Assembly: GCA_017387685.1 (NCBI GenBank)
Contig: JAFOEU010000014.1
Coordinates: 1-54,819, forward strand
Source of the DNA: Clostridia bacterium
Lineage (GTDB): Bacteria; Bacillota; Clostridia; Oscillospirales; CAG-272
Length of the DNA stretch: 54,819 bases
Direction: 5' to 3'
The translations under genes were made by a program, and so were the position numbers. The first letter of the stretch is position 1; every line of letters starts with the position of its first letter. Below, piece by piece: positions 16,702-24,516 of the stretch. Below the pieces are notes generated by a model. The model was not told where the DNA came from. It did no database searches and saw nothing but the letters and a program-made list of their open reading frames with translations.

Positions 16702-18156
16702 ATGAATAATATTGAAAGAAATCTTACAATGCTTTGTGATTTCTACGAGCTTACTATGGCAAACGGATATCTCAAATGCGGTTACGGTGATAAATATACC
16801 TATTTCGACGTGTTCTACCGCTCCAATCCGGATGGAGGCGGATACGCTATCGCTGCCGGTCTTGAACAGATCATCAATTATATCAACGATCTGCATTTCA
16901 CCGAGCAGGATATCGAATTCCTTCGTTCAAAAGGGATTTTTGATGAAGAGTTCCTTGACTATCTCCGCAATTTCAAATTTGAAGGTGACGTTTGGGCTGT
17001 TCCCGAGGGTACGGTGATCTTTCCCAATGAGCCTGTCATTACGGTAAGAGCCAAAGCACCGCAGGCACAGTTTATTGAAACGTATATCCTTATGCAGTTC
17101 AATCATCAATCTTGCATCGCAACAAAGGCTTCGCGCATGGTTCGTGCGGCAGAGGGACGCGCTATTTCCGAATTCGGTTCAAGACGTGCGCAGGGAGCGG
17201 ACGCCGCAATACTCGGCGCAAGAGCCGCTTACATCGGCGGTGTAGGAGCAACCGCTTGCACGATCTCGGACGAGTACTACCACGTACCTTCAACCGGCAC
17301 AATGGCACATTCCTGGGTTCAGATGTTCCCCGATGAATATACCGCGTTCAAGAATTATTGCGAGATATATCCCGAGAATGCAACCCTACTCGTTGATACC
17401 TACAACGTGCTTGAATCGGGCATTCCGAATGCGATCAAAGCGTTCAAAGAGGTGCTTGTACCCAAGGGAATCAAAAAGTGCGCCATCCGCCTTGATTCGG
17501 GTGATATAACCTACCTTACCACCCGCGCGAGAAAAATGCTTGACGAGGCAGGCTTCGATTATTGTAAGATCGTAGTTTCCAACTCTCTTGACGAGCATAT
17601 CATCAGAGATATCATCCGTCAGGGGGCGCAAGTTGACGCATTCGGTATCGGTGAAAGACTCATCACAGCAAAGAGTTGCCCTGTTTTCGGCGGCGTGTAC
17701 AAGCTCGTCGCTATCGAGGAGGAGGACGGTACCGTGACTCCCAAGATCAAGATCAGCGAGAATCCGCAGAAGATCACCAATCCTCATTTCAAGAAGGTTT
17801 ACAGAATTTATAATAACGAAAACGGAAAGGCAGAAGCCGACATCGTTTGCGTTCACGATGAAGAGATCGACGACAGCAAGCCGATCGAGATATTTGATCC
17901 TCATTACACTTGGAAACGCAAGGTGCTTGAAAACGTTACCGCCGTTCCGCTTCAGGAGAGAATTTTCGATAAGGGCAGACAGGTATATTCGGTTCCCGAT
18001 ATAGACGAATCCCGCCGCCTTTGTGCCGCACAGCTTGAGTCGATGTGGAAGGAAGTTCTCCGTTGGGAAAATCCGCACGATTACTACGTTGACCTCTCGG
18101 AAAAGCTTTGGAATATTAAGGATACACTCCTCAGAAAACTGAGAAACAAACAGTAA
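16702..18156 (+). CDS. pncB: Nicotinate phosphoribosyltransferase
   Basis: Makes nicotinate mononucleotide from nicotinate and PRPP with ATP hydrolysis (Preiss-Handler NAD salvage). 484 aa, the long Firmicutes form. Visible motifs: N-terminal LTMLCDFYELTMANGY, EFGSRRAQGADAA, the phosphorylatable His203 in GTMAHSWVQ, RLDSGD, and IVVSNSLDE with GAQVDAFGIGE. ATG with SD AAGGAG. It starts 31 bp after the DUF5722-like gene with no terminator between them, so they may be co-transcribed. Confidence 0.96.
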   Translation: MNNIERNLTMLCDFYELTMANGYLKCGYGDKYTYFDVFYRSNPDGGGYAIAAGLEQIINYINDLHFTEQDIEFLRSKGIFDEEFLDYLRNFKFEGDVWAVPEGTVIFPNEPVITVRAKAPQAQFIETYILMQFNHQSCIATKASRMVRAAEGRAISEFGSRRAQGADAAILGARAAYIGGVGATACTISDEYYHVPSTGTMAHSWVQMFPDEYTAFKNYCEIYPENATLLVDTYNVLESGIPNAIKAFKEVLVPKGIKKCAIRLDSGDITYLTTRARKMLDEAGFDYCKIVVSNSLDEHIIRDIIRQGAQVDAFGIGERLITAKSCPVFGGVYKLVAIEEEDGTVTPKIKISENPQKITNPHFKKVYRIYNNENGKAEADIVCVHDEEIDDSKPIEIFDPHYTWKRKVLENVTAVPLQERIFDKGRQVYSVPDIDESRRLCAAQLESMWKEVLRWENPHDYYVDLSEKLWNIKDTLLRKLRNKQ

Positions 18157-18170
18157 ATATAACTGAAAAA

Positions 18171-18201
18171 CGGGATACTCTGACGACAGCAGAGTATCCC
18201 G
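18171..18201. terminator. Terminator between convergent pncB and GH78 genes
   Basis: Stem CGGGATACTCTG/CAGAGTATCCCG with a 7-nt loop; five A's on the left give a U-tract for the minus strand, so it is strongest for the GH78 operon. Confidence 0.85.
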
Positions 18202-18207
18202 AATTTG

Positions 18208-20229
18208 TTATAAAAGCTTTGAATAGTAATAAGCCGCCATCGCGCTCCAACCGTGACAGAGAGAGCCTGCGCCGCTGAAATCGGCATCGCCCTTGAGCGT
18301 TTCCCAAAATGTCGTTGCACCGCAATCAAGCATATATCCGCAGTCGCGGTCGATCTCATTAAGAATTACTTCTGTGAATCTATCTTTGTCTGCTTTAAGA
18401 AGCGCATCGTACCTGAAGCAAGCCATACTCAACGTCGCGGGGATGACTTCCGCATTACCGTTTTGAGCAATAGTGTCGAGTATTTTATCTTTATTCAATC
18501 CCTCCGCCGCACCGCAAAGCAGACACATTGCCTGCGTGAGCGCGCTCGGCTGAATATTGGGACGGTCTGTGAAATCAAAGAATAGTCCGATGTCTTGGCG
18601 GTAGAATATTTCTCCGATAGATCTTGCGATCATTTTTGCCTTGCCCGAATAATATTCGGCTTCATTTGCCTTGCCAAGCGCAATGCAAATGTTTGCCATA
18701 GCATTTGATGCAAGAGAAAGTGCCGCGCTGAGATTAGCCTCGTAAGGCTGATCGTCTATGCCGAGCTCTTTTGATTTAGGCGAACCCGAGAGGTGCTTTG
18801 ACCATTCGTAAAAGTTCCAATAACCCTCCGAATCGGGAAAACGCTTTGCAAGTCCGTTTTCGCCCGATCTTGAATAAAATACATCAAGTAAACCGACTAA
18901 GATGTCAAACTTCTCATCCGCAAGCGTAATGTCGCCCGTATTTGCAATGTACTCGTCCATTTGCATCAGATAAGCGAGAGTGTAGAAGGGAATAGGATAA
19001 TCAAGTCCCGCAGGGTAGCAAAGAGCAAGGATACCGTCTTTTCGCACGCCTCTTGAAATTAAAGCGAGATTGGCGCGAACAAATTCTGCATTCTTATCCT
19101 TGAACACCTCATACCCCGCAAGCATCTGATTGCGTGAATCAAGTGTATAAAGTGCCTGCTCTCGCCAAGGACAGTCCTCGTAATGCTCGTGCATACAGCA
19201 TTGAAGCGTGTGAATAGCGGTATTGCGAATCTTTTCGCGAAGCTCGGTTTTTTCTCCCGAAAATGCCTGTGACTTGATCTCTGCGGGGAGTAGTGTCGGA
19301 TGGAACTTTAACGAAACGTTTTTTACCTTGGTCGAGGTGAAATAGATCTGCATATATCTCAAGCCGAATCTGCGGAGCACGGGGAAAAAGCTGTTTTCGC
19401 CTGATCTCGCGTAAAACTCTGTGGTAAATCTTCTTATATGAATCGCCGCGCGGCATTTGCCGTCGGTTATATGCTCACCCCAACCGACATAAACGTCGCA
19501 GTTTTCATCACATTCAAAGTATATCTCGGGAAATCCGACGGTTTCTTTGCCGAGATCGAAAAGCATATATTTGCCGTCAGGGAAATCACCGCTGTCAACA
19601 GCAGTTGCGTTTGCCATAAGCGAGGCACTGTCCGTGCCTCCGTTGAATTTGCAGTAGCCTTCTTCGGCAACCTTACATTCAACCGCTCCCCCAAGATACA
19701 AAGGCTTGATAGGCCGCGGTCTCAAAGAGCTGATAGCAACTTCAATTTCAACCGCATTTTTAAGGTCTTCGGCTTTCGCTCTCGAAGTCATCGCAAAACC
19801 CGCACCCATCTGAGGTGTTATTATTTTACAAAGATGCGCAACGTATTCCGGTGTAGGGCGGCAAAGCGTTTCTTCTGATGAGGAATAGATCGGCTTGCCG
19901 TTTTCATATATACAAAATGCAACGTAAGCTTTCGTTGCAACGTGTGTTTGGGAGTCGATACCGGAGTGCCAAGCAGTGATCTTCAGCACGCTTCCTGATT
20001 TGGCGAGAAGCACAACGTCTTCGTAAACGGGAGTGTCGGGATAATCAGCATACTGTCCGAAAGAGATCAATTTACCGTCGAGATAAACTGCACGATCGGT
20101 GTCGCAGACAATACGCAGAGTATAATTTTCACCGTCTTTAAAAGCAATGTCCGGGAAAAAATCCCCGTATTCGTCTTTGTTGCCATCATTGTTGAGCCAT
20201 ATCGGAGTCATATATTCGGGAAACTTCAT
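18208..20229 (-). CDS. Alpha-L-rhamnosidase-type glycoside hydrolase, GH78-like
   Basis: 673 aa, shorter than typical 900-1000 aa GH78 enzymes, and without a signal peptide. The N-terminal ~340 residues are beta-rich (carbohydrate-binding/jelly-roll type, e.g. DTDRAVYLDGKLISFGQY). An (alpha/alpha)6 barrel follows. The family motif DCPWREQ is at 352-358 with Glu357 in the general-acid position, then YTLDSRNQ. Near the end ATTFWETL and SLCHGWSA are characteristic of GH78. The start ATG directly abuts the stop of the upstream SLOG gene (TAAATG), so translation is coupled. It likely removes terminal rhamnose from small imported glycosides. Confidence 0.82.
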   Translation of the reverse strand: MKFPEYMTPIWLNNDGNKDEYGDFFPDIAFKDGENYTLRIVCDTDRAVYLDGKLISFGQYADYPDTPVYEDVVLLAKSGSVLKITAWHSGIDSQTHVATKAYVAFCIYENGKPIYSSSEETLCRPTPEYVAHLCKIITPQMGAGFAMTSRAKAEDLKNAVEIEVAISSLRPRPIKPLYLGGAVECKVAEEGYCKFNGGTDSASLMANATAVDSGDFPDGKYMLFDLGKETVGFPEIYFECDENCDVYVGWGEHITDGKCRAAIHIRRFTTEFYARSGENSFFPVLRRFGLRYMQIYFTSTKVKNVSLKFHPTLLPAEIKSQAFSGEKTELREKIRNTAIHTLQCCMHEHYEDCPWREQALYTLDSRNQMLAGYEVFKDKNAEFVRANLALISRGVRKDGILALCYPAGLDYPIPFYTLAYLMQMDEYIANTGDITLADEKFDILVGLLDVFYSRSGENGLAKRFPDSEGYWNFYEWSKHLSGSPKSKELGIDDQPYEANLSAALSLASNAMANICIALGKANEAEYYSGKAKMIARSIGEIFYRQDIGLFFDFTDRPNIQPSALTQAMCLLCGAAEGLNKDKILDTIAQNGNAEVIPATLSMACFRYDALLKADKDRFTEVILNEIDRDCGYMLDCGATTFWETLKGDADFSGAGSLCHGWSAMAAYYYSKLL

Positions 20230-20739
20230 TTATATATCCTCGCTTTCTTTATCAGCTAAATTGATTATGGGGATCCCCATCTTGGTTGCTTGTAAAACGG
20301 TATTCAGCGATCCACCCGATGCTGTTGAGGGGCGCAGATAAGCAATGCAGAGATCAGCGTGTTCAAGTAATTCACGGTTCCGTATCTGCATACAGCCATT
20401 ATAGAAGAACGGTGATAGCGTCCGCACCGAATCAGCCTGCTCCTTGATCATATAGTAAGCGGTCTTTTGCTCCTCATTCCAAGCCTTTTCCTGACCTTCA
20501 CAGGGAAGTATGAGATGGAGCTTTAAATTCGGTATGCGCTTTTTTACGGAAAGAACACTTAAAGCGGCAAGCGTGTCAAATCCGATCGCACCGCCCGCGT
20601 AGCAATTGATCAGTCCGTGCTCATTGGCAAGCTTCGTCAAGAGCTTTGATAATCGAATTGCGGTGATCTTTTTCTCCATGCCCGAAAGCTCGCGATGCCC
20701 CGTGAAGCATATAGATCTGATTTCTTCGGGTAGATTCAT
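20230..20739 (-). CDS. SLOG-family (DUF1273/YpsA-like) protein
   Basis: 169 aa, with a Rossmann-like SLOG fold of the YpsA/DUF1273 type. Strings: ICFTGHRELSG near the N-terminus, CYAGGAIGFDTLAALSVL, LHLILPCEGQEKAW, RNRELLEHADLCIAYL and STASGGSLNTVLQA. SLOG proteins bind nucleotide-type ligands; YpsA affects cell division in Bacillus, but the molecular role is unsettled. The ATG at 20739 is preferred (SD AGAGG 8 nt upstream); a GTG nine bases earlier overlaps that SD. It heads a two-gene operon with the GH78 enzyme, with no functional link evident. Confidence 0.88.
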   Translation of the reverse strand: MNLPEEIRSICFTGHRELSGMEKKITAIRLSKLLTKLANEHGLINCYAGGAIGFDTLAALSVLSVKKRIPNLKLHLILPCEGQEKAWNEEQKTAYYMIKEQADSVRTLSPFFYNGCMQIRNRELLEHADLCIAYLRPSTASGGSLNTVLQATKMGIPIINLADKESEDI

Positions 20740-20767
20740 ATTAGCCACCTCTTATCTTGATGTCAAT

Positions 20768-20796
20768 ATTATAACATAAATTTTGCCATCTGTATA
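20768..20796 (-). promoter_or_regulatory. Promoter of the SLOG-GH78 operon
   Basis: Minus-strand -35 TATACA (20796-20791), 17-bp spacer, -10 TATAAT (20773-20768). Confidence 0.55.
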
Positions 20797-20868
20797 TAGT
20801 TTAACATATTTTTGCTGAAAAGATTGTTGTGAATAAATTGTTAAATCGAACAAATGGTAAAAAAACAC

Positions 20869-20897
20869 TTGATTTTTGATTATGATTGTGCTATAAT
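20869..20897 (+). promoter_or_regulatory. Promoter of the riboswitch-mntP transcript
   Basis: -35 TTGATT (20869-20874), 17-bp spacer, -10 TATAAT (20892-20897), just ahead of the riboswitch. Confidence 0.75.
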
Positions 20898-20900
20898 TTA

Positions 20901-21050
20901 GCAAGTAAGGGAGTAGTCGACATCCATAAGGGATGTGGTTAAGTCAACATACTCGGGTTACCCGTGGCTTAACCGATAAAGCTATCGCTTTATTGACAAG
21001 ACTTATCTGCGCGGCAGATGGGTCTCTATATTTGCCGCCGATTTCAAAAA
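20901..21050 (+). promoter_or_regulatory. yybP-ykoY manganese riboswitch
   Basis: Leader RNA of mntP. Hallmarks of the class seen in order: AAGGGAGTAG at the 5' side, paired arms GACATCC/GGATGTGG, ACATACTCGGGTTACCCGTGG, a hairpin GATAAAGC/GCTTTAT, and the 3' strand GACAAGACTTATCTGC, itself paired with GCAGATGGGTCT. The family senses Mn2+ and turns on Mn exporters, matching the gene below. The expression platform is not resolved: a GCGGCA/TGCCGC pairing lies at 21011-21039, and the mntP SD is flanked by AAAAAAG and CTTTTTT, which could occlude it. Confidence 0.88.
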
Positions 21051-21071
21051 AGGGAACGGAGGCTTTTTTCT

Positions 21072-21677
21072 TTGCAATTTTTAGAGATTTTCTTGCTGTC
21101 CGTGGGTTTGGCAGCGGATGCATTCGCAGTATCGGTATGCAAAGGACTTTCTGTAGTTCAGATGAAACCCAAGCACGCGCTTATCTGCGGTGTTTATTTT
21201 GGTAGCTTTCAGGCGTTTATGCCGCTGATCGGTTATTGGATCGGTAAGCTTGCAACCACCTTCGCCGCATCAAAATTCGACGATTCGATAGTCGGCACCG
21301 TCTGTGCGATTATAGCGTTTATCCTTCTTGCCATCATCGGCGGCAATATGATCAAGGAGTCGCTTTCCAAGGAGGATGACGAGGAATGCTCGGCTTGCTT
21401 CAAGGCGAAGACAATGATCCCCATGGCTATCGCGACCAGCATTGATGCCCTTGCAGTTGGCGTTGCACTTGCACTCGACGAGGCGGCAAGCGGAGACACG
21501 AATATTTTCGTTACCGTAGCGGCAATAGGTATCATTACCTGCCTCCTTTCCGCTATCGGCGTTAAGATCGGTAACCTTTTCGGAAAGAAGTTCAAAAAGA
21601 GCGCAGAGCTTGCGGGCGGATGTATCCTTGTTCTGCTTGCTATTAAGTTCTTGCTCGAAGGCTTGAACGTAATTTAA
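21072..21677 (+). CDS. mntP: Manganese efflux pump MntP
   Basis: Exports Mn2+ across the cytoplasmic membrane. 201 aa from a TTG start at 21072 that follows the SD GGAGG; this gives MQFLEIFLLSVGLAADAFAVS, the normal MntP N-terminus with its conserved acidic DAFAVS in TM1. A second family hallmark, ATSIDALAVG, is near residue 138. Six membrane helices are expected. An upstream in-frame extension to 21018 would fall inside the riboswitch and is rejected. The Mn2+ riboswitch directly upstream supports the assignment. About 60 bp separate it from the cation ATPase. Confidence 0.95.
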   Translation: MQFLEIFLLSVGLAADAFAVSVCKGLSVVQMKPKHALICGVYFGSFQAFMPLIGYWIGKLATTFAASKFDDSIVGTVCAIIAFILLAIIGGNMIKESLSKEDDEECSACFKAKTMIPMAIATSIDALAVGVALALDEAASGDTNIFVTVAAIGIITCLLSAIGVKIGNLFGKKFKKSAELAGGCILVLLAIKFLLEGLNVI

Positions 21678-21737
21678 TATTGCGCGTATAAAACGCGTTT
21701 TAATAGATCACACTTAATACATAAGGAGTTGTATTTG

Positions 21738-24425
21738 ATGAAAGAGTATTTATCTGAAGTTAAAGACGTGCTGAAAGAGCAAAACTCTCAAGTTGAGGGA
21801 CTGAGCTCTGCTGAAGCTGCAGAAAGACTGCAGAAGTACGGCGCAAACAAGCTTGCTGAGGGCAAGAAGGAATCTATCTTCGTTAAGTTCCTCAAGGAGC
21901 TTGCCGATCCTATGATCATTATCCTTCTCGTTGCGGCGGTCATTTCTTCGATCACCGAATATATCGAAGCAATCGACCACGGCGTAGCATTCTTCCCGAC
22001 CGATGCATGCATTATTCTCGTTGTCGTTCTTATCAACGCGATCCTCGGTGTTTATCAGGAAAGTAAGGCAGAGAAGGCTATTGAAGCTCTGCAGGAAATG
22101 GCGGCGGCTACAAGTAAGGTAATCCGTGACGGCGTACAGATCGTAGTTAAGAGCGAAGAGCTTGTTCCCGGCGATATCGTCATCCTCGAAGCAGGTGACG
22201 CTGTTCCCGCCGACTGCCGTATTATCGACTGCTTCTCTATGAAAGCAGAGGAAGCCGCACTTACCGGAGAATCCGTTCCTGTTATCAAGACAAGTGACGT
22301 TATCGCCCCCAAGGAAGGCAACGACGTTCCCCTCGGTGACCGTAAGAATATGGTATATATGGGCTCCACTATCGTTTACGGACGCGGAACCGTAGTAGTT
22401 GTTGCAACCGGTATGAATACCGAAATGGGTAATATCGCAGGCGCTCTTGCCGCTGCAAAGGAAGGCGATACGCCTCTCCAGATCAAGCTCAATCAGCTTT
22501 CTAAGGTTCTCACCATTCTTGTCGTAGCGATCAGCGCAGTAATTTTCGGCGTTGGCGTGCTCCGTGGCATCGGCAACGGATTTGCATTCAAGGATGATAT
22601 CCTTCCTTCGTTTATGACCGCGATCAGCTTGGCAGTTGCCGCTATCCCCGAGGGACTTGCCGCTGTCGTTACCATCGTGCTTTCTATGGGCGTTACCAAG
22701 ATGTCCAAGAGAAATGCCGTTATCCGTAAGCTTACCGCAGTTGAAACTCTCGGCTGTACTCAGGTAATCTGCTCCGATAAGACCGGTACTCTTACCCAGA
22801 ATAAGATGACCGTAGTTGAGGATTACGGATCCGATCGCGAAAAGCTCGCAGTTTCCTTCTGTCTTTGCACCGATGCAAAGCTTCCCGTAGGTGAGCTTAT
22901 CTCTATCGGTGACCCCACTCAGACCGCAGTTGTAGACTATGCCGCAAAGCTCGGACTTCCCAAGTATGAGCTTGAAGAAAAGGAACCCCGCGTAGGCGAG
23001 ATTCCCTTCGACTCGGGCAGAAAGCTTATGACCACCGTTCATAAGTCTGTAGAGGGCGGATTTATTCAGCATACCACCGGTGCTCCCGACGTTGTTCTCG
23101 GCAGATGTACTCATATCCTCCGCGATGGCAAGGTAATCGAGCTTACCGATGCTATCCGCGCAGAGGTTTCCGCGGCAAACAAGGGACTCGCAGACAAGGC
23201 TCTCCGCGTTCTTGCCGCTGCTTATAAGACTCACGAGTCCGCTCCCGAGTCCTATGAAGAGCCCGCAAAGATCGAAAGTGATCTTATCTTCCTCGGCCTT
23301 GTAGGTATGATCGACCCCGTTCGCCCCGAGGTTACTCTCGCGATCGAAGAGTGCCGCCGCGCAGGTATCCGTCCCATTATGATCACGGGCGACCACAGAG
23401 ATACCGCTGCCGCTATCGCACGTCAGCTCGGCATTCTCGGCGAAGGTCAGCTTGCTATCACGGGCGCAATGCTTGATGATATCAGCGACGAGGATCTTGT
23501 CCGCGACATCGAAAAGTATTCCGTATACGCTCGCGTTCAGCCTGAGCATAAAACCCGTATCGTTAACGCTTGGCGTGAAAAGGGATACGTTACCGCTATG
23601 ACCGGTGACGGCGTAAACGACGCGCCCTCCATTAAGAGTGCGGATATCGGCGTAGGTATGGGTATCACCGGTACCGACGTTACCAAGAACGTTGCAGATA
23701 TGGTTCTTGCTGACGATAACTTCGCAACCATCGTTGCCGCAGTTGAAGAGGGAAGAAAGATCTACAGCAATATCCGTAAGGCTATTCAGTTCCTCCTTTC
23801 CTCCAATATGAGTGAGGTCATCACCATCTTCACCGCATCTATGATCGGCTTTACTATTCTTGAAGCACCTCACCTCCTTTGGATCAACCTTATCACCGAC
23901 TGCTTCCCCGCGCTCGCACTTGGTGTTGAGCCCGGTGAAAAGGATATTATGACCAAGCCTCCCAGATCGAGCAAGGAAGGCATCTTCTCGAACGGTCTCG
24001 GATTCGATATGGTATATCAGGGCGTTATGGTTTCCGTTCTTACTCTTGCCGCATACTTTATGGGCTCGCTTATGGATCCCGATATTACAGATTGGTATTT
24101 CGGTATCAATTCCGCGCACGGAATCACAATGGCGTTCCTCACGATGTCAATGGCAGAGATCTTCCACTCGCTCAATATGCGTTCGCAGAGAGGCTCGATC
24201 TTTACCCTCAACTCGAAGAATATGCTTCTGTTCGGCGCGATGGCACTTGCATTCATTCTCACCACGCTCGTCATCGAAGTTCCTTTCCTTGCTGACCTCT
24301 TCGGCTTCACCGTTATCGGAATCACCGAATACCTCATCGGTATGGGACTTGCAGTACTTGTAATTCCCGTCGTTGAGATCATTAAGCTTATTCAGAGAAG
24401 CGTAAGCATAGCTAAGAAAAACTGA
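21738..24425 (+). CDS. P2-type cation-transporting ATPase (Ca2+/Mn2+ class)
   Basis: 895 aa from the ATG at 21738 (SD AAGGAG 9 nt upstream; a TTG nine bases earlier is less well placed). Phosphorylated Asp347 lies in SDKTGTLTQ. Other motifs: LTGES (actuator), VAAIPEGLAAVVT in TM4, MITGDHRDTA and MTGDGVNDAPS (P domain), and NLITDCFPALALG in TM6. The PEGL and NxxxD residues are the cation site of Ca2+/Mn2+ pumps (PMCA/SPCA group) and do not fit heavy-metal P1B pumps. It lies 60 bp after mntP; only a short CGCG/CGCG hairpin is between, so it may also be under the Mn2+ riboswitch. Confidence 0.92.
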   Translation: MKEYLSEVKDVLKEQNSQVEGLSSAEAAERLQKYGANKLAEGKKESIFVKFLKELADPMIIILLVAAVISSITEYIEAIDHGVAFFPTDACIILVVVLINAILGVYQESKAEKAIEALQEMAAATSKVIRDGVQIVVKSEELVPGDIVILEAGDAVPADCRIIDCFSMKAEEAALTGESVPVIKTSDVIAPKEGNDVPLGDRKNMVYMGSTIVYGRGTVVVVATGMNTEMGNIAGALAAAKEGDTPLQIKLNQLSKVLTILVVAISAVIFGVGVLRGIGNGFAFKDDILPSFMTAISLAVAAIPEGLAAVVTIVLSMGVTKMSKRNAVIRKLTAVETLGCTQVICSDKTGTLTQNKMTVVEDYGSDREKLAVSFCLCTDAKLPVGELISIGDPTQTAVVDYAAKLGLPKYELEEKEPRVGEIPFDSGRKLMTTVHKSVEGGFIQHTTGAPDVVLGRCTHILRDGKVIELTDAIRAEVSAANKGLADKALRVLAAAYKTHESAPESYEEPAKIESDLIFLGLVGMIDPVRPEVTLAIEECRRAGIRPIMITGDHRDTAAAIARQLGILGEGQLAITGAMLDDISDEDLVRDIEKYSVYARVQPEHKTRIVNAWREKGYVTAMTGDGVNDAPSIKSADIGVGMGITGTDVTKNVADMVLADDNFATIVAAVEEGRKIYSNIRKAIQFLLSSNMSEVITIFTASMIGFTILEAPHLLWINLITDCFPALALGVEPGEKDIMTKPPRSSKEGIFSNGLGFDMVYQGVMVSVLTLAAYFMGSLMDPDITDWYFGINSAHGITMAFLTMSMAEIFHSLNMRSQRGSIFTLNSKNMLLFGAMALAFILTTLVIEVPFLADLFGFTVIGITEYLIGMGLAVLVIPVVEIIKLIQRSVSIAKKN

Positions 24426-24438
24426 TATAAATTCAAAA

Positions 24439-24480
24439 AAGCCGGGACGGATCAACCGTCTCGGCTTGAATAACTTTTTA
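24439..24480 (+). terminator. Terminator after the P-type ATPase
   Basis: Stem AAGCCGGGACGG/CCGTCTCGGCTT (one G-T) with loop ATCAA, followed by GAATAACTTTTTA. The T-run is delayed, so termination may be partial; no separate promoter for the next gene is obvious. Confidence 0.65.
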
Positions 24481-24516
24481 GGCTAAGGTCAACAATCCTT
24501 AAGAAAGGGGAAAAAT

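Noticed and set aside
20740-20748. GTG start for the SLOG protein
   Set aside because: It overlaps the SD that fits the ATG at 20739.
21018-21071. N-terminal extension of MntP
   Set aside because: It lies within the riboswitch and lacks an SD; the TTG at 21072 gives the standard N-terminus.
21750-24119. 789-codon minus-strand frame
   Set aside because: Antisense to the P-type ATPase; long only because stop codons are rare opposite biased codons.
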